DNA of 64,000 nucleotides from Nibribacter koreensis (GTDB lineage Bacteria; Bacteroidota; Bacteroidia; Cytophagales; Hymenobacteraceae). A program made the translations under genes and the position numbers. Location of the stretch: the NCBI RefSeq assembly GCF_039541795.1, contig NZ_BAABGX010000002.1:806001-870000 (forward strand). The letters are read 5' to 3'. Positions 23,465-33,102 of the stretch are shown here, in pieces; positions within the stretch are counted from its first letter, which is position 1; every line of letters starts with the position of its first letter. The notes under the pieces were generated by a model. The model ran no database searches. It was not told the DNA's origin and saw nothing but the letters and a program-made list of their open reading frames with translations.

Positions 23465-26400
23465 CTAATGGGTCATTACCGCCACCTGGGCGTGTTTCTT
23501 TCTGCGTTTTGGAAGCACCCGATTTTTGATTTTCTCATTGATCAGGTACATCATAGGCACTACCAGCAAGGTCAGGAACGTGGCAAAGCCTAATCCAAAG
23601 ATGATGGTCCAAGCCAACGGTCCCCAGAAGGTCACGTTCTCTCCTCCTAAGAAGAAGTGCGGGTCAAATTCTGTGAAGAGTGTAAAGAAGTTGAAGTTCA
23701 ACCCAATGGCCAATGGAATAAGACCTAGAATGGTAGCGGTAGCGGTGAGCAATACCGGGTTCAAACGCGTTTTACCGGCCATCACAATCGCTTCCTTCAG
23801 TTCCATTCCCTCTGCCATCAAGACATCTGTGAATTCAACCAGCAGAATTCCGTTCTTCACTACAATTCCGGCCAGGGCAACTACCCCAATACCGGTCATC
23901 ACAATGGACATATCCATATTGAAGACAGAGAACCCAAGCAATACCCCTATGACCGAGAAGATAACTTCTGATAAAATTATCAACGGCTTGGACACCGAGT
24001 TAAACTGCATCACTAAAATCAAGAAAATCAAGCACATAGCCGCCAATCCCGCCAAAGAAAGAAAATCCATGGTCTCTTTCTGATCTTCCTGCTCGCCACC
24101 CATTCTAATCTCATAGCCTTCTGGCGTAGGGAAACTCTCCAGCGCCGTCTGGATGTTGGCCACCACCTCATTGGGGTTGTAGCCGCCCAGGACGTTAGAA
24201 GAAAGTGAAATCACGCGCTTCAAGTTTTTGCGTTTTATGCCGCCGTAGGTAGTAGAGTACTTGATGGTAGCCACTGAGGAAACCGGCACTTGGCGCACCC
24301 GGCCCGAGGCATCTCTAAACGTGAGCACCATGCCCATGAGCTGGTCAATATTCTTGCGGTAGTTCTCGGCTAAGCGTATCTGGATGGGATATTCCTCTTC
24401 GTCCTTCTTAAACTTAGAGGCTTCCTTCCCGAAGATGGCCGTACGCAGTTCAGAACCAATCTGGGCAGTGCTCAAGCCTTCGCGGTTGGCGCGCACACGG
24501 TCAATCTCTACGGTGATTTCTGGGTTCTTGTCCTCAAGGTCGGTGCGCAGGTCTTCTACCCCGGCAATCTGAGTAGAATCCAGGTAGCGTTGCACCTGCT
24601 TGGAAACCTTTACCAGACCGGCAAAGTCTTCGCCGGCAATCTCTACCAGAATGGGCTTGCCCACCGGCGGACCGTTCTGCTCCTGCTCTACCGTAATCTC
24701 AGCGCCCGGAATGCCTTTCACCGCTTCTCTGATGTCATCCAGGTATTTAGCCGTGCTAATACCTGATTCGCGGTCTTGGTACTCTACAAACGCCACTGTC
24801 ACGCGGCCTTTGTTAGACTCTGCCTGACGGCTCCCCGACTGCGGGTCTCCGGCGCCCACGGCCACGTTAGAAATGATAGACTCTACGTTGGGATTGTTAT
24901 TGCCTACTACCTTGAACACCCGCTTCTCCACCACCTTGGTGATAGAGTCCGTCACCGACTGGTCAGTACCAATGGGCATGTTGATATAGGTGTAGATGAA
25001 ATTAGGATCACCGCTAGGGAAGAACACTACTTTTGGGGAGCGCATGCCAGTCACAACAATAGACAGTACCAGCAAGCCTACAATAGAGGCCAACACACCA
25101 TATGGGCGTTTGCCCACCAGCATCCAGCGCAACAAACGCTCATACCGGTCCATGAAAGCGGGCAAGACGCGGCTCTGGAACTTGTGAATCCAGCCCGTGA
25201 AGACAAACTTGTTCAGGGCTATAAAGCCCATGAGCACCACTACCAGACTGCCCATGCCATAAGAGCCAGCAACATAGAAAACTAATGCCAAGCCCCCCAT
25301 AATAAACATGGCCATCTTGAAACTCTTGCGGTCTTTCTCTGGATTGCCTTCACGACGCATAAAGGACACCGCAAACACCGGGTTGATGATGAAGGCCACT
25401 ACCAATGAAGCCAGCAAGGTCAAGATAAGCGTGATAGGCAGGTAGAACATGAACTCCCCTACAATACCCGGCCAGAAGGCCAGTGGCAAGAAAGGCGCTA
25501 CCGTGGTCAAAGTACCAGCTAGTACCGGCAAGAAGACTTCACCAGCCGCCACCTTGGCAGATTTGACGATGCTCCACTGCGGGTTGTCATGGAAGATGCG
25601 GTGCGTGTTCTCAATCACCACAATGGCGTCATCCACCACAATCCCCAAGGCCAGCAGGAAGGAGAAGAGCACAATCATGTTCAGGGAGAACCCTAGCATT
25701 GGCATGATCAGGAACGCAATGAACATGGAGATGGGCACTGAAAGGCCCACAAACAAGGCGTTGGTGGTCCCCATGAAGAACATCAAGATCAAGGTCACCA
25801 AGATAAACCCGATGATGATGGTGTTGATGAGGTCATTGAGCGTATGGCGCGTGCTGGTAGACTGGTCACCGGTCACGGTAATCTTCAGGCTTTCGGGGAG
25901 TTGAGAGCCGTGTACTTCATCAATGATGGCGTTGATTTTGTCTGAAGCCTCAATCAGATTCTCGCCGGACCGCTTCACTACGTTCAAGGTGATAACCGGT
26001 TGGTTGTCCAAACGGGCGAAGCTCTCGCGCTCTTCAAAGGTGTCAATCACCTGGGCAATATCCCGCAGGTAGATGTTGGCACCGCTTAACGACTTGACTA
26101 CAATGTCGCCAATGGCGTTAGGATCTGTGTACTGGCCTACTACGCGTACGGCCCGTTTCATGTCGCCCACGCGCACGGTACCACCAGAGATGGTCATGTT
26201 TTCTGTGGCAATGGCGCGTTCAATATCGGTAAAGGTAACCTGGGCCACCTGCATCTTGTACATGTCCAGGTTAATCTGCACTTCCTGCTCCAGGGCACCT
26301 ACAATGTCTACGCGCGTAATCTCGGGCAGGGCCTCAATGCGGTCCTGCAAGTCTTCGGCAAACTGCTTCAATTTCTCAGCGCTGAAGTTACCTGACAGGT

Positions 26401-26854
26401 TCACGTACATGATGGGCATCTCAGAGAAAGAAATCTCCTGCACGTTGGGTGCCTGGTCTAAATCTGTAGGCAGATCTGTCTTAGCTTTGTCAACGGCGTC
26501 TTTCACGCGTTGCTTGCCCACTTCTACGTCCACGTCTGTGTTGAACTCCACGTTGATCATGGCAAAGTCCTGCATAGAAGTAGAGGTCACCTTTTTGACG
26601 CCGTTCAATGACTTAATCTGCTTCTCAATGGGACGCGTCACCAGGTTTTCCATGTCTGACGGCGAGGTACCCGGGTACACAGACGTCACAATCATGGTAG
26701 GAATCACGATGTCTGGGAAGTTCTCCTTCTGCAAGCGGTTGTAGGCCATCAAGCCTGCAATGGAGAGCAGAAGCGTGATGAAGTAAATGGTGGTGCGGTT
26801 ATCAATGGCCCAACTGGTAGGCTTGAATTCCTGATGTTTATCTGACTTTTCCAT
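23465..26854 (-). CDS. RND efflux permease (AcrB/MexB-like)
   Basis: 1,129 residues, in the normal RND range with a short extra loop. Seen: N-terminal TM1 after PTSWAIDNRTTIYF, periplasmic porter domains (VTSVYPGTSPSDMENLVTRP), the TM4 proton-relay motif ALGIVVDDAIVVIEN with the two Asp, and later GIGVVALAGIVVKNGILLVEF. The paired Asp-Asp and FLLALGIVVDDA identify a proton-driven drug/lipid exporter of the inner membrane. Its loop before TM8 is unusual for its low-complexity charge. Part of the TetR-TolC-adaptor-permease operon. Substrate unknown. Confidence 0.95.
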   Translation of the reverse strand: MEKSDKHQEFKPTSWAIDNRTTIYFITLLLSIAGLMAYNRLQKENFPDIVIPTMIVTSVYPGTSPSDMENLVTRPIEKQIKSLNGVKKVTSTSMQDFAMINVEFNTDVDVEVGKQRVKDAVDKAKTDLPTDLDQAPNVQEISFSEMPIMYVNLSGNFSAEKLKQFAEDLQDRIEALPEITRVDIVGALEQEVQINLDMYKMQVAQVTFTDIERAIATENMTISGGTVRVGDMKRAVRVVGQYTDPNAIGDIVVKSLSGANIYLRDIAQVIDTFEERESFARLDNQPVITLNVVKRSGENLIEASDKINAIIDEVHGSQLPESLKITVTGDQSTSTRHTLNDLINTIIIGFILVTLILMFFMGTTNALFVGLSVPISMFIAFLIMPMLGFSLNMIVLFSFLLALGIVVDDAIVVIENTHRIFHDNPQWSIVKSAKVAAGEVFLPVLAGTLTTVAPFLPLAFWPGIVGEFMFYLPITLILTLLASLVVAFIINPVFAVSFMRREGNPEKDRKSFKMAMFIMGGLALVFYVAGSYGMGSLVVVLMGFIALNKFVFTGWIHKFQSRVLPAFMDRYERLLRWMLVGKRPYGVLASIVGLLVLSIVVTGMRSPKVVFFPSGDPNFIYTYINMPIGTDQSVTDSITKVVEKRVFKVVGNNNPNVESIISNVAVGAGDPQSGSRQAESNKGRVTVAFVEYQDRESGISTAKYLDDIREAVKGIPGAEITVEQEQNGPPVGKPILVEIAGEDFAGLVKVSKQVQRYLDSTQIAGVEDLRTDLEDKNPEITVEIDRVRANREGLSTAQIGSELRTAIFGKEASKFKKDEEEYPIQIRLAENYRKNIDQLMGMVLTFRDASGRVRQVPVSSVATIKYSTTYGGIKRKNLKRVISLSSNVLGGYNPNEVVANIQTALESFPTPEGYEIRMGGEQEDQKETMDFLSLAGLAAMCLIFLILVMQFNSVSKPLIILSEVIFSVIGVLLGFSVFNMDMSIVMTGIGVVALAGIVVKNGILLVEFTDVLMAEGMELKEAIVMAGKTRLNPVLLTATATILGLIPLAIGLNFNFFTLFTEFDPHFFLGGENVTFWGPLAWTIIFGLGFATFLTLLVVPMMYLINEKIKNRVLPKRRKKHAQVAVMTH

Positions 26855-26927
26855 ACAATGGGATGTTTGGGCTAGGCCCGGTATCTAGCGGAAATGCGGC
26901 AAAGGCATCATCCTTCAAAAATTCTTC

Positions 26928-28058
26928 TTAGAAAGTCACAGGTTGGCCTTCATTGAGGTTTTGCGCCCCGGCACTTATCACCTGGTCGTTTGCCTTTAAG
27001 CCTGTCAATATTTCAACCTGCCCGTTGTAGGAGGTGCCGGTGGTGATGTTGCGCTTGGTGGCAATCCGTTGCCCACCCTTCTGTTCCACCACGTAGACAA
27101 AGTTGCCTTGCTCGTCTTTCTGCACAATGTCCAGTGGCAGGGTAAGCGCGTTTTCTTTCACATAATCTTCAATGCGCACCACGGCTACCATGTTAGGCCG
27201 TAAGTTCACTTTGCCTTGCTCAGAAGGCTTCACGCCCAACTCCACCGTAAAAGAGCGGTTGGCTGGGTTGATGTTGCTTCCTACCACCTTCACCATGGTC
27301 ATGATCTCCTTGTTCAAGTCTGGGAACATGACCAGGGCGTCATCTCCTTTCTTGATTTTGCTGGCATAGGCCTCAGACACCTCGGCCACAATCTTACCAC
27401 TGCTGGCATTCACAATTCTAATAATGCCCACCCCTGGGGCCACGGCCTCACCAGACTTAGGAAGTACTTCATCCACTTCGCCGGAGATGGGAGCGGTGAT
27501 GGTGTACTGAGCGCGGGTTTCTTGCAAAGTGGCCAGTTGGCGCTGTAGGCTTTCCACGTTGTTCTTGGCTTGCAGGTACTGGATCTCGGTGCCAATCTGC
27601 TGGTCCCAGAGGTTTTTCTGCTTCTGGAACACCGTGCGGGCCAGGCTCAGGTTTGGCCGAAGCGCGGCAATCTGCTGGTCCAGCACGCTGGCATCAATAG
27701 TAGCCAGGGTCTGGCCTTTGCTTACGCGGTTGCCGCGGTCTACGCGCATGCTGGTCAAGACACCCGGTACTTTGGCGCTCACCATCACGTTCTGGTCAAA
27801 GTCCACGTGGCCCTGCACCTCCAGGTAGTGTCTGAACGTCTGGGGTTGCACGCTCATGACCGTCACAGGAACAGGGGTCGCGCTTTGCTTGGGACCTTTG
27901 CCTTCTTTTTTAAGGTCGGCTTCTAGCTTGGTAATCTCTTTGTTGAGTTCAGTCTGTTTTTTCTTGAGCTCGGCTAGTTGGGCCGTTTTATCTTTTTCGC
28001 CGCAGGCAGTGACTAGGGTAGCCAAGGCTAGGGCAGATAGGATCAATTGCTTTTTCAT
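26928..28058 (-). CDS. RND periplasmic adaptor (membrane fusion protein), lipoprotein
   Basis: 376 residues with lipobox VTAC (Cys19). N-terminal coiled coil of the first ~50 mature residues (LAELKKKQTELNKEITKLE), then the lipoyl/barrel halves: VQGHVDFDQNVMVSAKVPGVL, RVDRGNRVSKGQTLATID, a hairpin (LARTVFQKQKNLW to LATLQETRAQY), ITAPISGEVDEVLPKSGEAVAPG, and a C-terminal membrane-proximal domain. Connects the permease with the TolC-type channel. The extra N-terminal coiled coil just after the lipid anchor is a distinctive Bacteroidota feature. Confidence 0.94.
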   Translation of the reverse strand: MKKQLILSALALATLVTACGEKDKTAQLAELKKKQTELNKEITKLEADLKKEGKGPKQSATPVPVTVMSVQPQTFRHYLEVQGHVDFDQNVMVSAKVPGVLTSMRVDRGNRVSKGQTLATIDASVLDQQIAALRPNLSLARTVFQKQKNLWDQQIGTEIQYLQAKNNVESLQRQLATLQETRAQYTITAPISGEVDEVLPKSGEAVAPGVGIIRIVNASSGKIVAEVSEAYASKIKKGDDALVMFPDLNKEIMTMVKVVGSNINPANRSFTVELGVKPSEQGKVNLRPNMVAVVRIEDYVKENALTLPLDIVQKDEQGNFVYVVEQKGGQRIATKRNITTGTSYNGQVEILTGLKANDQVISAGAQNLNEGQPVTF

Positions 28059-28101
28059 AAATGGGAATGCTATGAAGTTGTCTTGTATCTCTGAAAGGAA
28101 T

Positions 28102-29481
28102 CTATTTAACCAAAAGGGCGCCGGTGGCTCTGTCTGCGTCTACCTGGGCAATCAAGGCGTCATAGAGAGCTGTGTAATAATTGGTCTGCGCCGCGCGTAA
28201 ATCCGTCTCGGCTGTAATTACCTCTAAATTTGACCCTACCCCCTGCTGGTATTTTATGCGGCTTACGCGGGCAATCTCCTCGGCTAGCTCCATATTCTGG
28301 CGCTGTGCCCTTAGCACGCTCAATGTATTAGAGACTGTCAAATCTGACTGCCGTAATTGCAAGTCTATGGACTGTTGCAGTTGCTCAAACCCTAGTTTGA
28401 CGTTTTCTAACTGCAGTTTAGACTGCTGTACCTGGTAGCTTTTGCGCAAGCCGTCAAAAATAGGCACCTGCAACCCAAGGCCTACCACTCCATAGTCAAA
28501 CCAGTTGCGGTTAAGGCCGGCATTTTCTGCGGCTCTTACCCTGGCCAGGTTGGAAAAGGAGGTTTCATTGCTGTTGTACCCATAGGCACCTGTCAACACC
28601 AGCCTTGGAAAGTAGCCTGCCTTTATATTGCGCTGGTTCAGCAGTGCTAGACTTCTCTGGGTTTCAAGGATAGAGTACTCTATTCTATTAGCATAATTGA
28701 ACCCATTGGCGTTTGCTGTGGGTGTGGTGGAGACCAGGGTATTTTCATTCAATTGGTCTACCAATAAGATAGATTGGTTCTGCGGAAGCCCCATCTGAAA
28801 CTTGAGCAACTGTTCCCCTAGCTCTTGCAAGCGTTGCGCGCGGTCGCGGTCAATTCTCAGATTGTTCAGGCTTACTTTTAGTCTGTCTACGTCCAACTTC
28901 TCCACAAACCCGTTTTTGTTCATGATGCTGGTTTGGCGCAACAGCGTGTCTAAGCGGGACAGATTCTGGTCTAAGAGTTTGATCTGCTCACTGGCCACTA
29001 AAACGCTGTAATAGGCTTTTGTCACCTGCTCTGCTACCTCAATCTCGCCTTGTTCCGTGTTCTTCTTAGAAAGTTGCGTGTAGGTAGAGGCCGCTTTAAG
29101 GCCTATCAAATAAGAGCCATCAAATAAAAGCTGAGAACCAGAAAGAAGGGCGTTGCCCGTCCAGGGCTGAGCAAATGAGATGATCTGAGGCTCTTCCTGC
29201 CCCGGAAACTGCACCTTGGATTTCTGTGGAACAAAGTTGTTGTTGATGTCAACGCCGGCGTTTACCTGCGGAAGGCCAATGGACCGCACCTCACCCACTT
29301 TGGCTTTGTCAATCTGCTCCTGGTTACGAAGCACTTTTAAGCTGACCCTATTTTGCAGCGCGTAGTCAATGGCTTCCTTTAAGGTAAAGGCTTGGCCCTG
29401 CGCCCAACTGGAGGTGGTGGAAAGCAGTGTTAAAAGCAGCCAGCAGAAGAGGAGTCTGCCAACTTTGGGTAAATTTTTCAT
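28102..29481 (-). CDS. TolC-family outer-membrane efflux channel
   Basis: 459 residues with signal peptide (to SSWAQ, about residue 27). Two TolC repeats are seen as long coiled coils: AIDYALQNRVSLKVLRNQEQIDKAKVGE first, then QRSLALLNQRNIKAGYFPRLVLTGAYGYN, and the terminal coil VSRIKYQQGVGSNLEVITAETDLRAAQTNYY. Forms the trimeric channel for the tripartite pump. It is the first structural gene after tetR and 5 bp from it. Confidence 0.94.
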   Translation of the reverse strand: MKNLPKVGRLLFCWLLLTLLSTTSSWAQGQAFTLKEAIDYALQNRVSLKVLRNQEQIDKAKVGEVRSIGLPQVNAGVDINNNFVPQKSKVQFPGQEEPQIISFAQPWTGNALLSGSQLLFDGSYLIGLKAASTYTQLSKKNTEQGEIEVAEQVTKAYYSVLVASEQIKLLDQNLSRLDTLLRQTSIMNKNGFVEKLDVDRLKVSLNNLRIDRDRAQRLQELGEQLLKFQMGLPQNQSILLVDQLNENTLVSTTPTANANGFNYANRIEYSILETQRSLALLNQRNIKAGYFPRLVLTGAYGYNSNETSFSNLARVRAAENAGLNRNWFDYGVVGLGLQVPIFDGLRKSYQVQQSKLQLENVKLGFEQLQQSIDLQLRQSDLTVSNTLSVLRAQRQNMELAEEIARVSRIKYQQGVGSNLEVITAETDLRAAQTNYYTALYDALIAQVDADRATGALLVK

Positions 29482-29486
29482 AGGGT

Positions 29487-30101
29487 TTATTCTTCTTCGG
29501 TGATCTGTTTGTATTGATTAACCAGCTTGTGCCCTTTGATGGTGGCCAGTCCTAAGATGTAATGTTCTAGCAGGGCAATCTGAACTTTCTGAAGGTCAAA
29601 CTGGGTGGCGGGGTAAATCTCAGAGTTGAAACCCATTTCTACCTCGGCTAACCTGAGGCGGGAGACAATCTCCACGTCAATGTCTTCCCTGAACAGCTTT
29701 TCTTTGATGCCTCTCTGAATATGTTCTTTGGTCTGTTTTAAAAAGAAACCGTCCTTGTGGTTCTGCCACAGCTTCCAGGTCTCTGGATGGTATTTCTGTA
29801 TATCATAGAAAATGGTGGGATGCACCTGTCGCATAAGCCCCCGCACCATCTCTACTATCTGAAACATGGCTTCCATGGCATTGTTTGCATTGCCCAAGGC
29901 CTGGCAGCAGGTATTCTCCATGCCAGAGATATGCTGGTTCATGCATTCGTACACCAACTCATCCTTATTGGCGAACCACTTGTAAATAGTCTTTTTAGAA
30001 ACCCCCAGGTGCGTGGCCACATCATCCATAGAGACCGCCTTAATCCCGCGTTGCAAGAATAAAAACAAGGCCTCCTGCAAAATTCTTTCTCTCGTGTCCA
30101 T
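29487..30101 (-). CDS. TetR-family repressor of the efflux operon
   Basis: Start at the ATG at 30101 (MDTRERILQEAL), 204 residues; the frame upstream crosses the promoter. HTH: IKAVSMDDVATHLGVSKKTIYKWFANKDEL. The C-terminal ligand domain has no cysteine cluster or known ligand signature. It heads the operon and is likely autoregulated through the palindrome at 30132-30150, which sits between the promoter elements. Confidence 0.93.
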   Translation of the reverse strand: MDTRERILQEALFLFLQRGIKAVSMDDVATHLGVSKKTIYKWFANKDELVYECMNQHISGMENTCCQALGNANNAMEAMFQIVEMVRGLMRQVHPTIFYDIQKYHPETWKLWQNHKDGFFLKQTKEHIQRGIKEKLFREDIDVEIVSRLRLAEVEMGFNSEIYPATQFDLQKVQIALLEHYILGLATIKGHKLVNQYKQITEEE

Positions 30102-30110
30102 AGGTTCCTT

Positions 30111-30153
30111 CAAATCTAGGGCAAACCTACCGGAAACTATTTTTGTTTCCAAA
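30111..30153 (-). promoter_or_regulatory. Promoter of the efflux operon
   Basis: Minus strand: TTTG (30153-30150), 20 bp, TAGGTTTG (30129-30122). A second -7-like box TAGATTTG lies at 30118-30111. Predicted start about 16 bp before the ATG. Confidence 0.7.
30132..30150. promoter_or_regulatory. Candidate TetR operator
   Basis: GGAAAC, 7 bp, GTTTCC, a perfect dyad placed between the -33 and -7 boxes where a bound repressor would block polymerase. An extra GTTTCC half-site follows at 30154-30159. Confidence 0.65.
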
Positions 30154-30314
30154 GTTTCCTGCCAACTTTATTTAACTATATAGAATCTGGCTTAGATGCA
30201 GGAGAGCTTTTTGAAAAGGAAAGCTAACAAAGGCAATACAGCCGGAAGGCAGGAATCTGACCAGGGCCCTTCTTTGTTGCCTGAAGTGGTCTAATTAGAG
30301 GATGAAATAGAATG

Positions 30315-30352
30315 CGTTTTTGGCCTGTTGTCTGGAAAACAAGCCAAAAACG
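30315..30352. repeat. 38-bp palindromic repeat
   Basis: CGTTTTTGGCCTG and CAAGCCAAAAACG, CTGG centre. 3 bp from the stop of the LytTR regulator gene. Confidence 0.95.
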
Positions 30353-30355
30353 ACA

Positions 30356-31099
30356 TTAGATACCCAAAACACTTTTGAGGCGGGCATAGCCGCTTTTGCT
30401 GAGCGGGACACGGGTTCCGTTTTTGAGCAAGGCCACGTGGGTTTCCTTTTCTAAAGGTTCTATGCGGGTAAGTTGGGACAAGGAAATCATGAACGATCTA
30501 TGCACGCGCACATACTGGGTGGCGTCCAGCGTGTTCTCATAATAGCCCATAGTCTTCTTCTTTAAGAAACAGCCGGCACTGGTATGAATCTTTACATAAT
30601 CATCATACGCCTCCAGGTATTCAATGTCCTGCACCGGAATGATCCTTATGTCACTATTCACCTTGACTACTATGCGCAGTTGCTCTTCGGGCTGTTTGTT
30701 GGTAATCTCTTGCAGGCTGGGAATGGCCGCTTCTGAGACAGGCTGGCTTTGTTTCTGGCGCCATTTTTTAATGGCAGCGTCAAAGCGCTCCTGCGTGAAG
30801 GGCTTAAGCAGGTAGTCTACGGCGTTGGTCTCAAACGCTTTGATGGCATACTCGTCAAAGGCGGTAGTGAAAATAACACCAGGCGCTTGCTCTACCAGTT
30901 CCAGCATCTCAAACCCATTGATCTTAGGCATCTGGATGTCCAGAAAAATTAAATCTGGTGCGTGCTGCTGGATGGCTTTCACGCCTTCAAACCCGTTGTT
31001 GCACTCCTGCACCAACTCAATGTCTGGGTGTTTAAGCAAGTACTCGCAGACAATGGTGCGGGCCAGGGGTTCATCATCAATAACCAGACACTTAATCAT
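30356..31099 (-). CDS. LytTR-family response regulator
   Basis: 247 residues. Receiver: DDE near residue 9, phosphoacceptor Asp54 (LIFLDIQMPKING), Thr in FTTAFDEYAI, Lys in LLKPF. C-terminal LytTR DNA-binding domain from about 140: IRIIPVQDIEYLEAYDDYVKIHT and YVRVHRSFMISLSQL. LytTR proteins bind direct repeats rather than dyads, and three phased repeats lie upstream of this operon. Start overlaps the kinase stop by 4 bp (ATGA type), so the two are translationally coupled. Confidence 0.95.
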   Translation of the reverse strand: MIKCLVIDDEPLARTIVCEYLLKHPDIELVQECNNGFEGVKAIQQHAPDLIFLDIQMPKINGFEMLELVEQAPGVIFTTAFDEYAIKAFETNAVDYLLKPFTQERFDAAIKKWRQKQSQPVSEAAIPSLQEITNKQPEEQLRIVVKVNSDIRIIPVQDIEYLEAYDDYVKIHTSAGCFLKKKTMGYYENTLDATQYVRVHRSFMISLSQLTRIEPLEKETHVALLKNGTRVPLSKSGYARLKSVLGI

Positions 31100-32172
31100 A
31101 TTTTCTGCGGAATTTTAACGGTGGTAATAAAGGTGCCTTCTTGCTGCCTAGTGTTGACCAGATTCTGTCTCCCATAAAGCAAATACAAGCGCCGGCGCAC
31201 TGAGTCCAACCCGAAGCCCGTACCCTGTTTGGGCACCAGCAAACTGGCCTCAAACGGATTCTCAGTAGAGACCACCAATAACCCGTCTTCACAATGGGCG
31301 GTAATTTTAATGAGGCTATCGCCCAGCGTGTCATACAGGCCAAACTTGATGGCGTTCTCCACAATGGGCTGTAGCAAGAGGTAAGGCAGTTGCAGGTCTT
31401 TACATTCTTCGGGACAATTTACCTGCGTCTGCAACCGGTGCCCGAATCTTACCTTTTCAATTTCCAGGTAAATCTGCAGGTGGTGCAGTTCATCACACAA
31501 GGGAATCAGCATCTGCCCGTCTTTGCGCAATGTGCCTCGCAAGAAATCTGACAACTGCTGTACCATCTGCTTGGCCAGATCTGGCTTGGTTCTCACCAAC
31601 GCACTAATGGAGTTGAGGCTGTTAAACAGAAAATGCGGTTGCAGTTGCTGGCGCAAGGTGAACAGCTCCGCCTCGCGGGCCATTTTCTCGGTGGCGGCTT
31701 TGCGTTCCTCGGCTTGTTGCTTGTCTTTGGTATAGTACCAGAGCCAGTTCTGCAACACAATGAACAGAATCATGAGCCAGGCAAACGCCACCCGCACGGG
31801 GTAGGATTGGTGTACAAAGGCCAGATAGTCCGCTTGGCCGTCTAGCAACCAGTCAATGCCCATCAAATACAGCCAAATGGTGAGACTAGCTAATCCGGCG
31901 CTCCAGCCTAGCAGATAGGCAATCTGCTTGGGCTCTGGCTGGTAGTACCGCAGGGCGGTGGCCATGACATAGCCACTGCCTAGCAAGAGCACATTGGTCA
32001 AGACCGCGTCTATGATGACCGCCTGCCCTCTAAACCCAAACTGATACAACACCAGCGTCTGCACCACCGCCCACAGCAGGCCCCAGCCCAGGTACAGTAG
32101 TATGATTTTAAACGAAGGCATGGTGTCTAATCTGGTAGAAGGTAGCAGCGGCGGTTGGATGGACAGTTCCAT
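31096..32172 (-). CDS. LytS-type membrane histidine kinase
   Basis: 358 residues. Four hydrophobic segments in the first 145 residues, a short helix with KQQAEERKAATEKMAREAEL, then the His_kinase (PF06580) signature QLQPHFLFNSLNSISAL with His180, and the ATP-binding part LLLQPIVENAIKFGL (N box) and GTGFGLDSVRRRL (G box). No separate sensor domain, so the signal is probably read within the membrane. Partner of the LytTR regulator with which it overlaps. Confidence 0.95.
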   Translation of the reverse strand: MELSIQPPLLPSTRLDTMPSFKIILLYLGWGLLWAVVQTLVLYQFGFRGQAVIIDAVLTNVLLLGSGYVMATALRYYQPEPKQIAYLLGWSAGLASLTIWLYLMGIDWLLDGQADYLAFVHQSYPVRVAFAWLMILFIVLQNWLWYYTKDKQQAEERKAATEKMAREAELFTLRQQLQPHFLFNSLNSISALVRTKPDLAKQMVQQLSDFLRGTLRKDGQMLIPLCDELHHLQIYLEIEKVRFGHRLQTQVNCPEECKDLQLPYLLLQPIVENAIKFGLYDTLGDSLIKITAHCEDGLLVVSTENPFEASLLVPKQGTGFGLDSVRRRLYLLYGRQNLVNTRQQEGTFITTVKIPQKI

Positions 32173-32191
32173 AGGGTCAACCTAGTTGCAA

Positions 32192-33022
32192 TTAATAACT
32201 TTTGATGTCAATTCCACCAAAGAGGACGGTCCCTTTTAAAATCAAGACCTTGTCGCCGTGCAACGTAGGCTGTACCATGGAGCGCTTCTCGTCAATCCCG
32301 CCAAAAATGGCCACCACTTCTGAGCGCACTTTCCAGTCTGCCGGTACTACCAATTTGGTGCCGCCAAACAGCATGGTCACGTCAATCACTACTTCGCCGT
32401 GCAGGTCTGCGTGGGTTAGGTTATACTCGGCGCCGCCGCAGAACGTGGTAATCTGACCGCCCTTGAATTTTTTGGTGATGATGCTTTTCTTGATGCCGCC
32501 AAAGATGGCCGTCCCATTGATGTAATCATCTTTTGACACCGTGGCGGGATCAAAGGCCTCTTCTGCCGTAGGCGCTGTATAGGAGGAAGAAGCATAGGCA
32601 CTCCCCGCTCCTGCTCCCGGCAACGGCTGCGTGGGACTCTTCCATCCTTTGCCCGGGGACTGGTGTCTTGGACGCAACATCATGTACAATCCGAAACCAA
32701 TCAACAGCACCGGCCAAAAATACGGTTTGAAGTTGAGGGTGGGATAAATATCGTCGAGCAGAAATATCAGCCCTATTCCGAAGGGGAAAATCCAGCCGAT
32801 GTTTCTGAAGTTGTGCTTAAAGCCGGTGTACAAACCAATCACGATCAAGAGCATCTTCCAGGAGAAAACCCAACGCGGCAGGTGTAGTTCATATAGTTGG
32901 TTGGCCAGCAAGGCCACGCCTACCAAGACAATGAGCAACCCGGCCATCACGCGGCCGCCGTTGTTTCTAGTGGGCTCATAGCCACTGTAGTTTTTTGAGG
33001 TGTTCATATCGTTCGTTTCCAT
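32192..33022 (-). CDS. LiaF-like membrane protein (DUF5668 + LiaF C-terminal-like)
   Basis: 276 residues. N-terminal half has three to four membrane segments (GLLIVLVGVALLANQLY, WKMLLIVIGLYTGF, WIFPFGIGLIFLLDDIY, FWPVLLIGFGLYMML), a short Ser/Ala/Pro-rich linker, then a soluble beta domain with repeating FGG motifs (IFGGIKKSIITKKFKGG, FCGGAEYNL, LFGGTKLVV, IFGGIDEKR). LiaF-type proteins inhibit a cognate kinase in cell-envelope stress sensing in Bacillota. First gene of this operon, 19 bp before the kinase. Start codon alternatives: 33022 or 33007; the promoter allows both. Confidence 0.9.
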   Translation of the reverse strand: METNDMNTSKNYSGYEPTRNNGGRVMAGLLIVLVGVALLANQLYELHLPRWVFSWKMLLIVIGLYTGFKHNFRNIGWIFPFGIGLIFLLDDIYPTLNFKPYFWPVLLIGFGLYMMLRPRHQSPGKGWKSPTQPLPGAGAGSAYASSSYTAPTAEEAFDPATVSKDDYINGTAIFGGIKKSIITKKFKGGQITTFCGGAEYNLTHADLHGEVVIDVTMLFGGTKLVVPADWKVRSEVVAIFGGIDEKRSMVQPTLHGDKVLILKGTVLFGGIDIKSY

Positions 33023-33044
33023 AATTTTAGTGGTTAGGTTGATT

Positions 33045-33075
33045 CAAATGTAGAGCATTGGTGTAGCGGCCACAA
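33045..33075 (-). promoter_or_regulatory. Promoter of the LiaF-like/LytS/LytTR operon
   Basis: Minus strand: TTG (33075-33073), 20 bp, TACATTTG (33052-33045). Transcript start near 33039, 17 bp from the first ATG. Confidence 0.7.
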
Positions 33076-33102
33076 CGGCTAATAGGCTAGCCTTGGCAGA
33101 AA

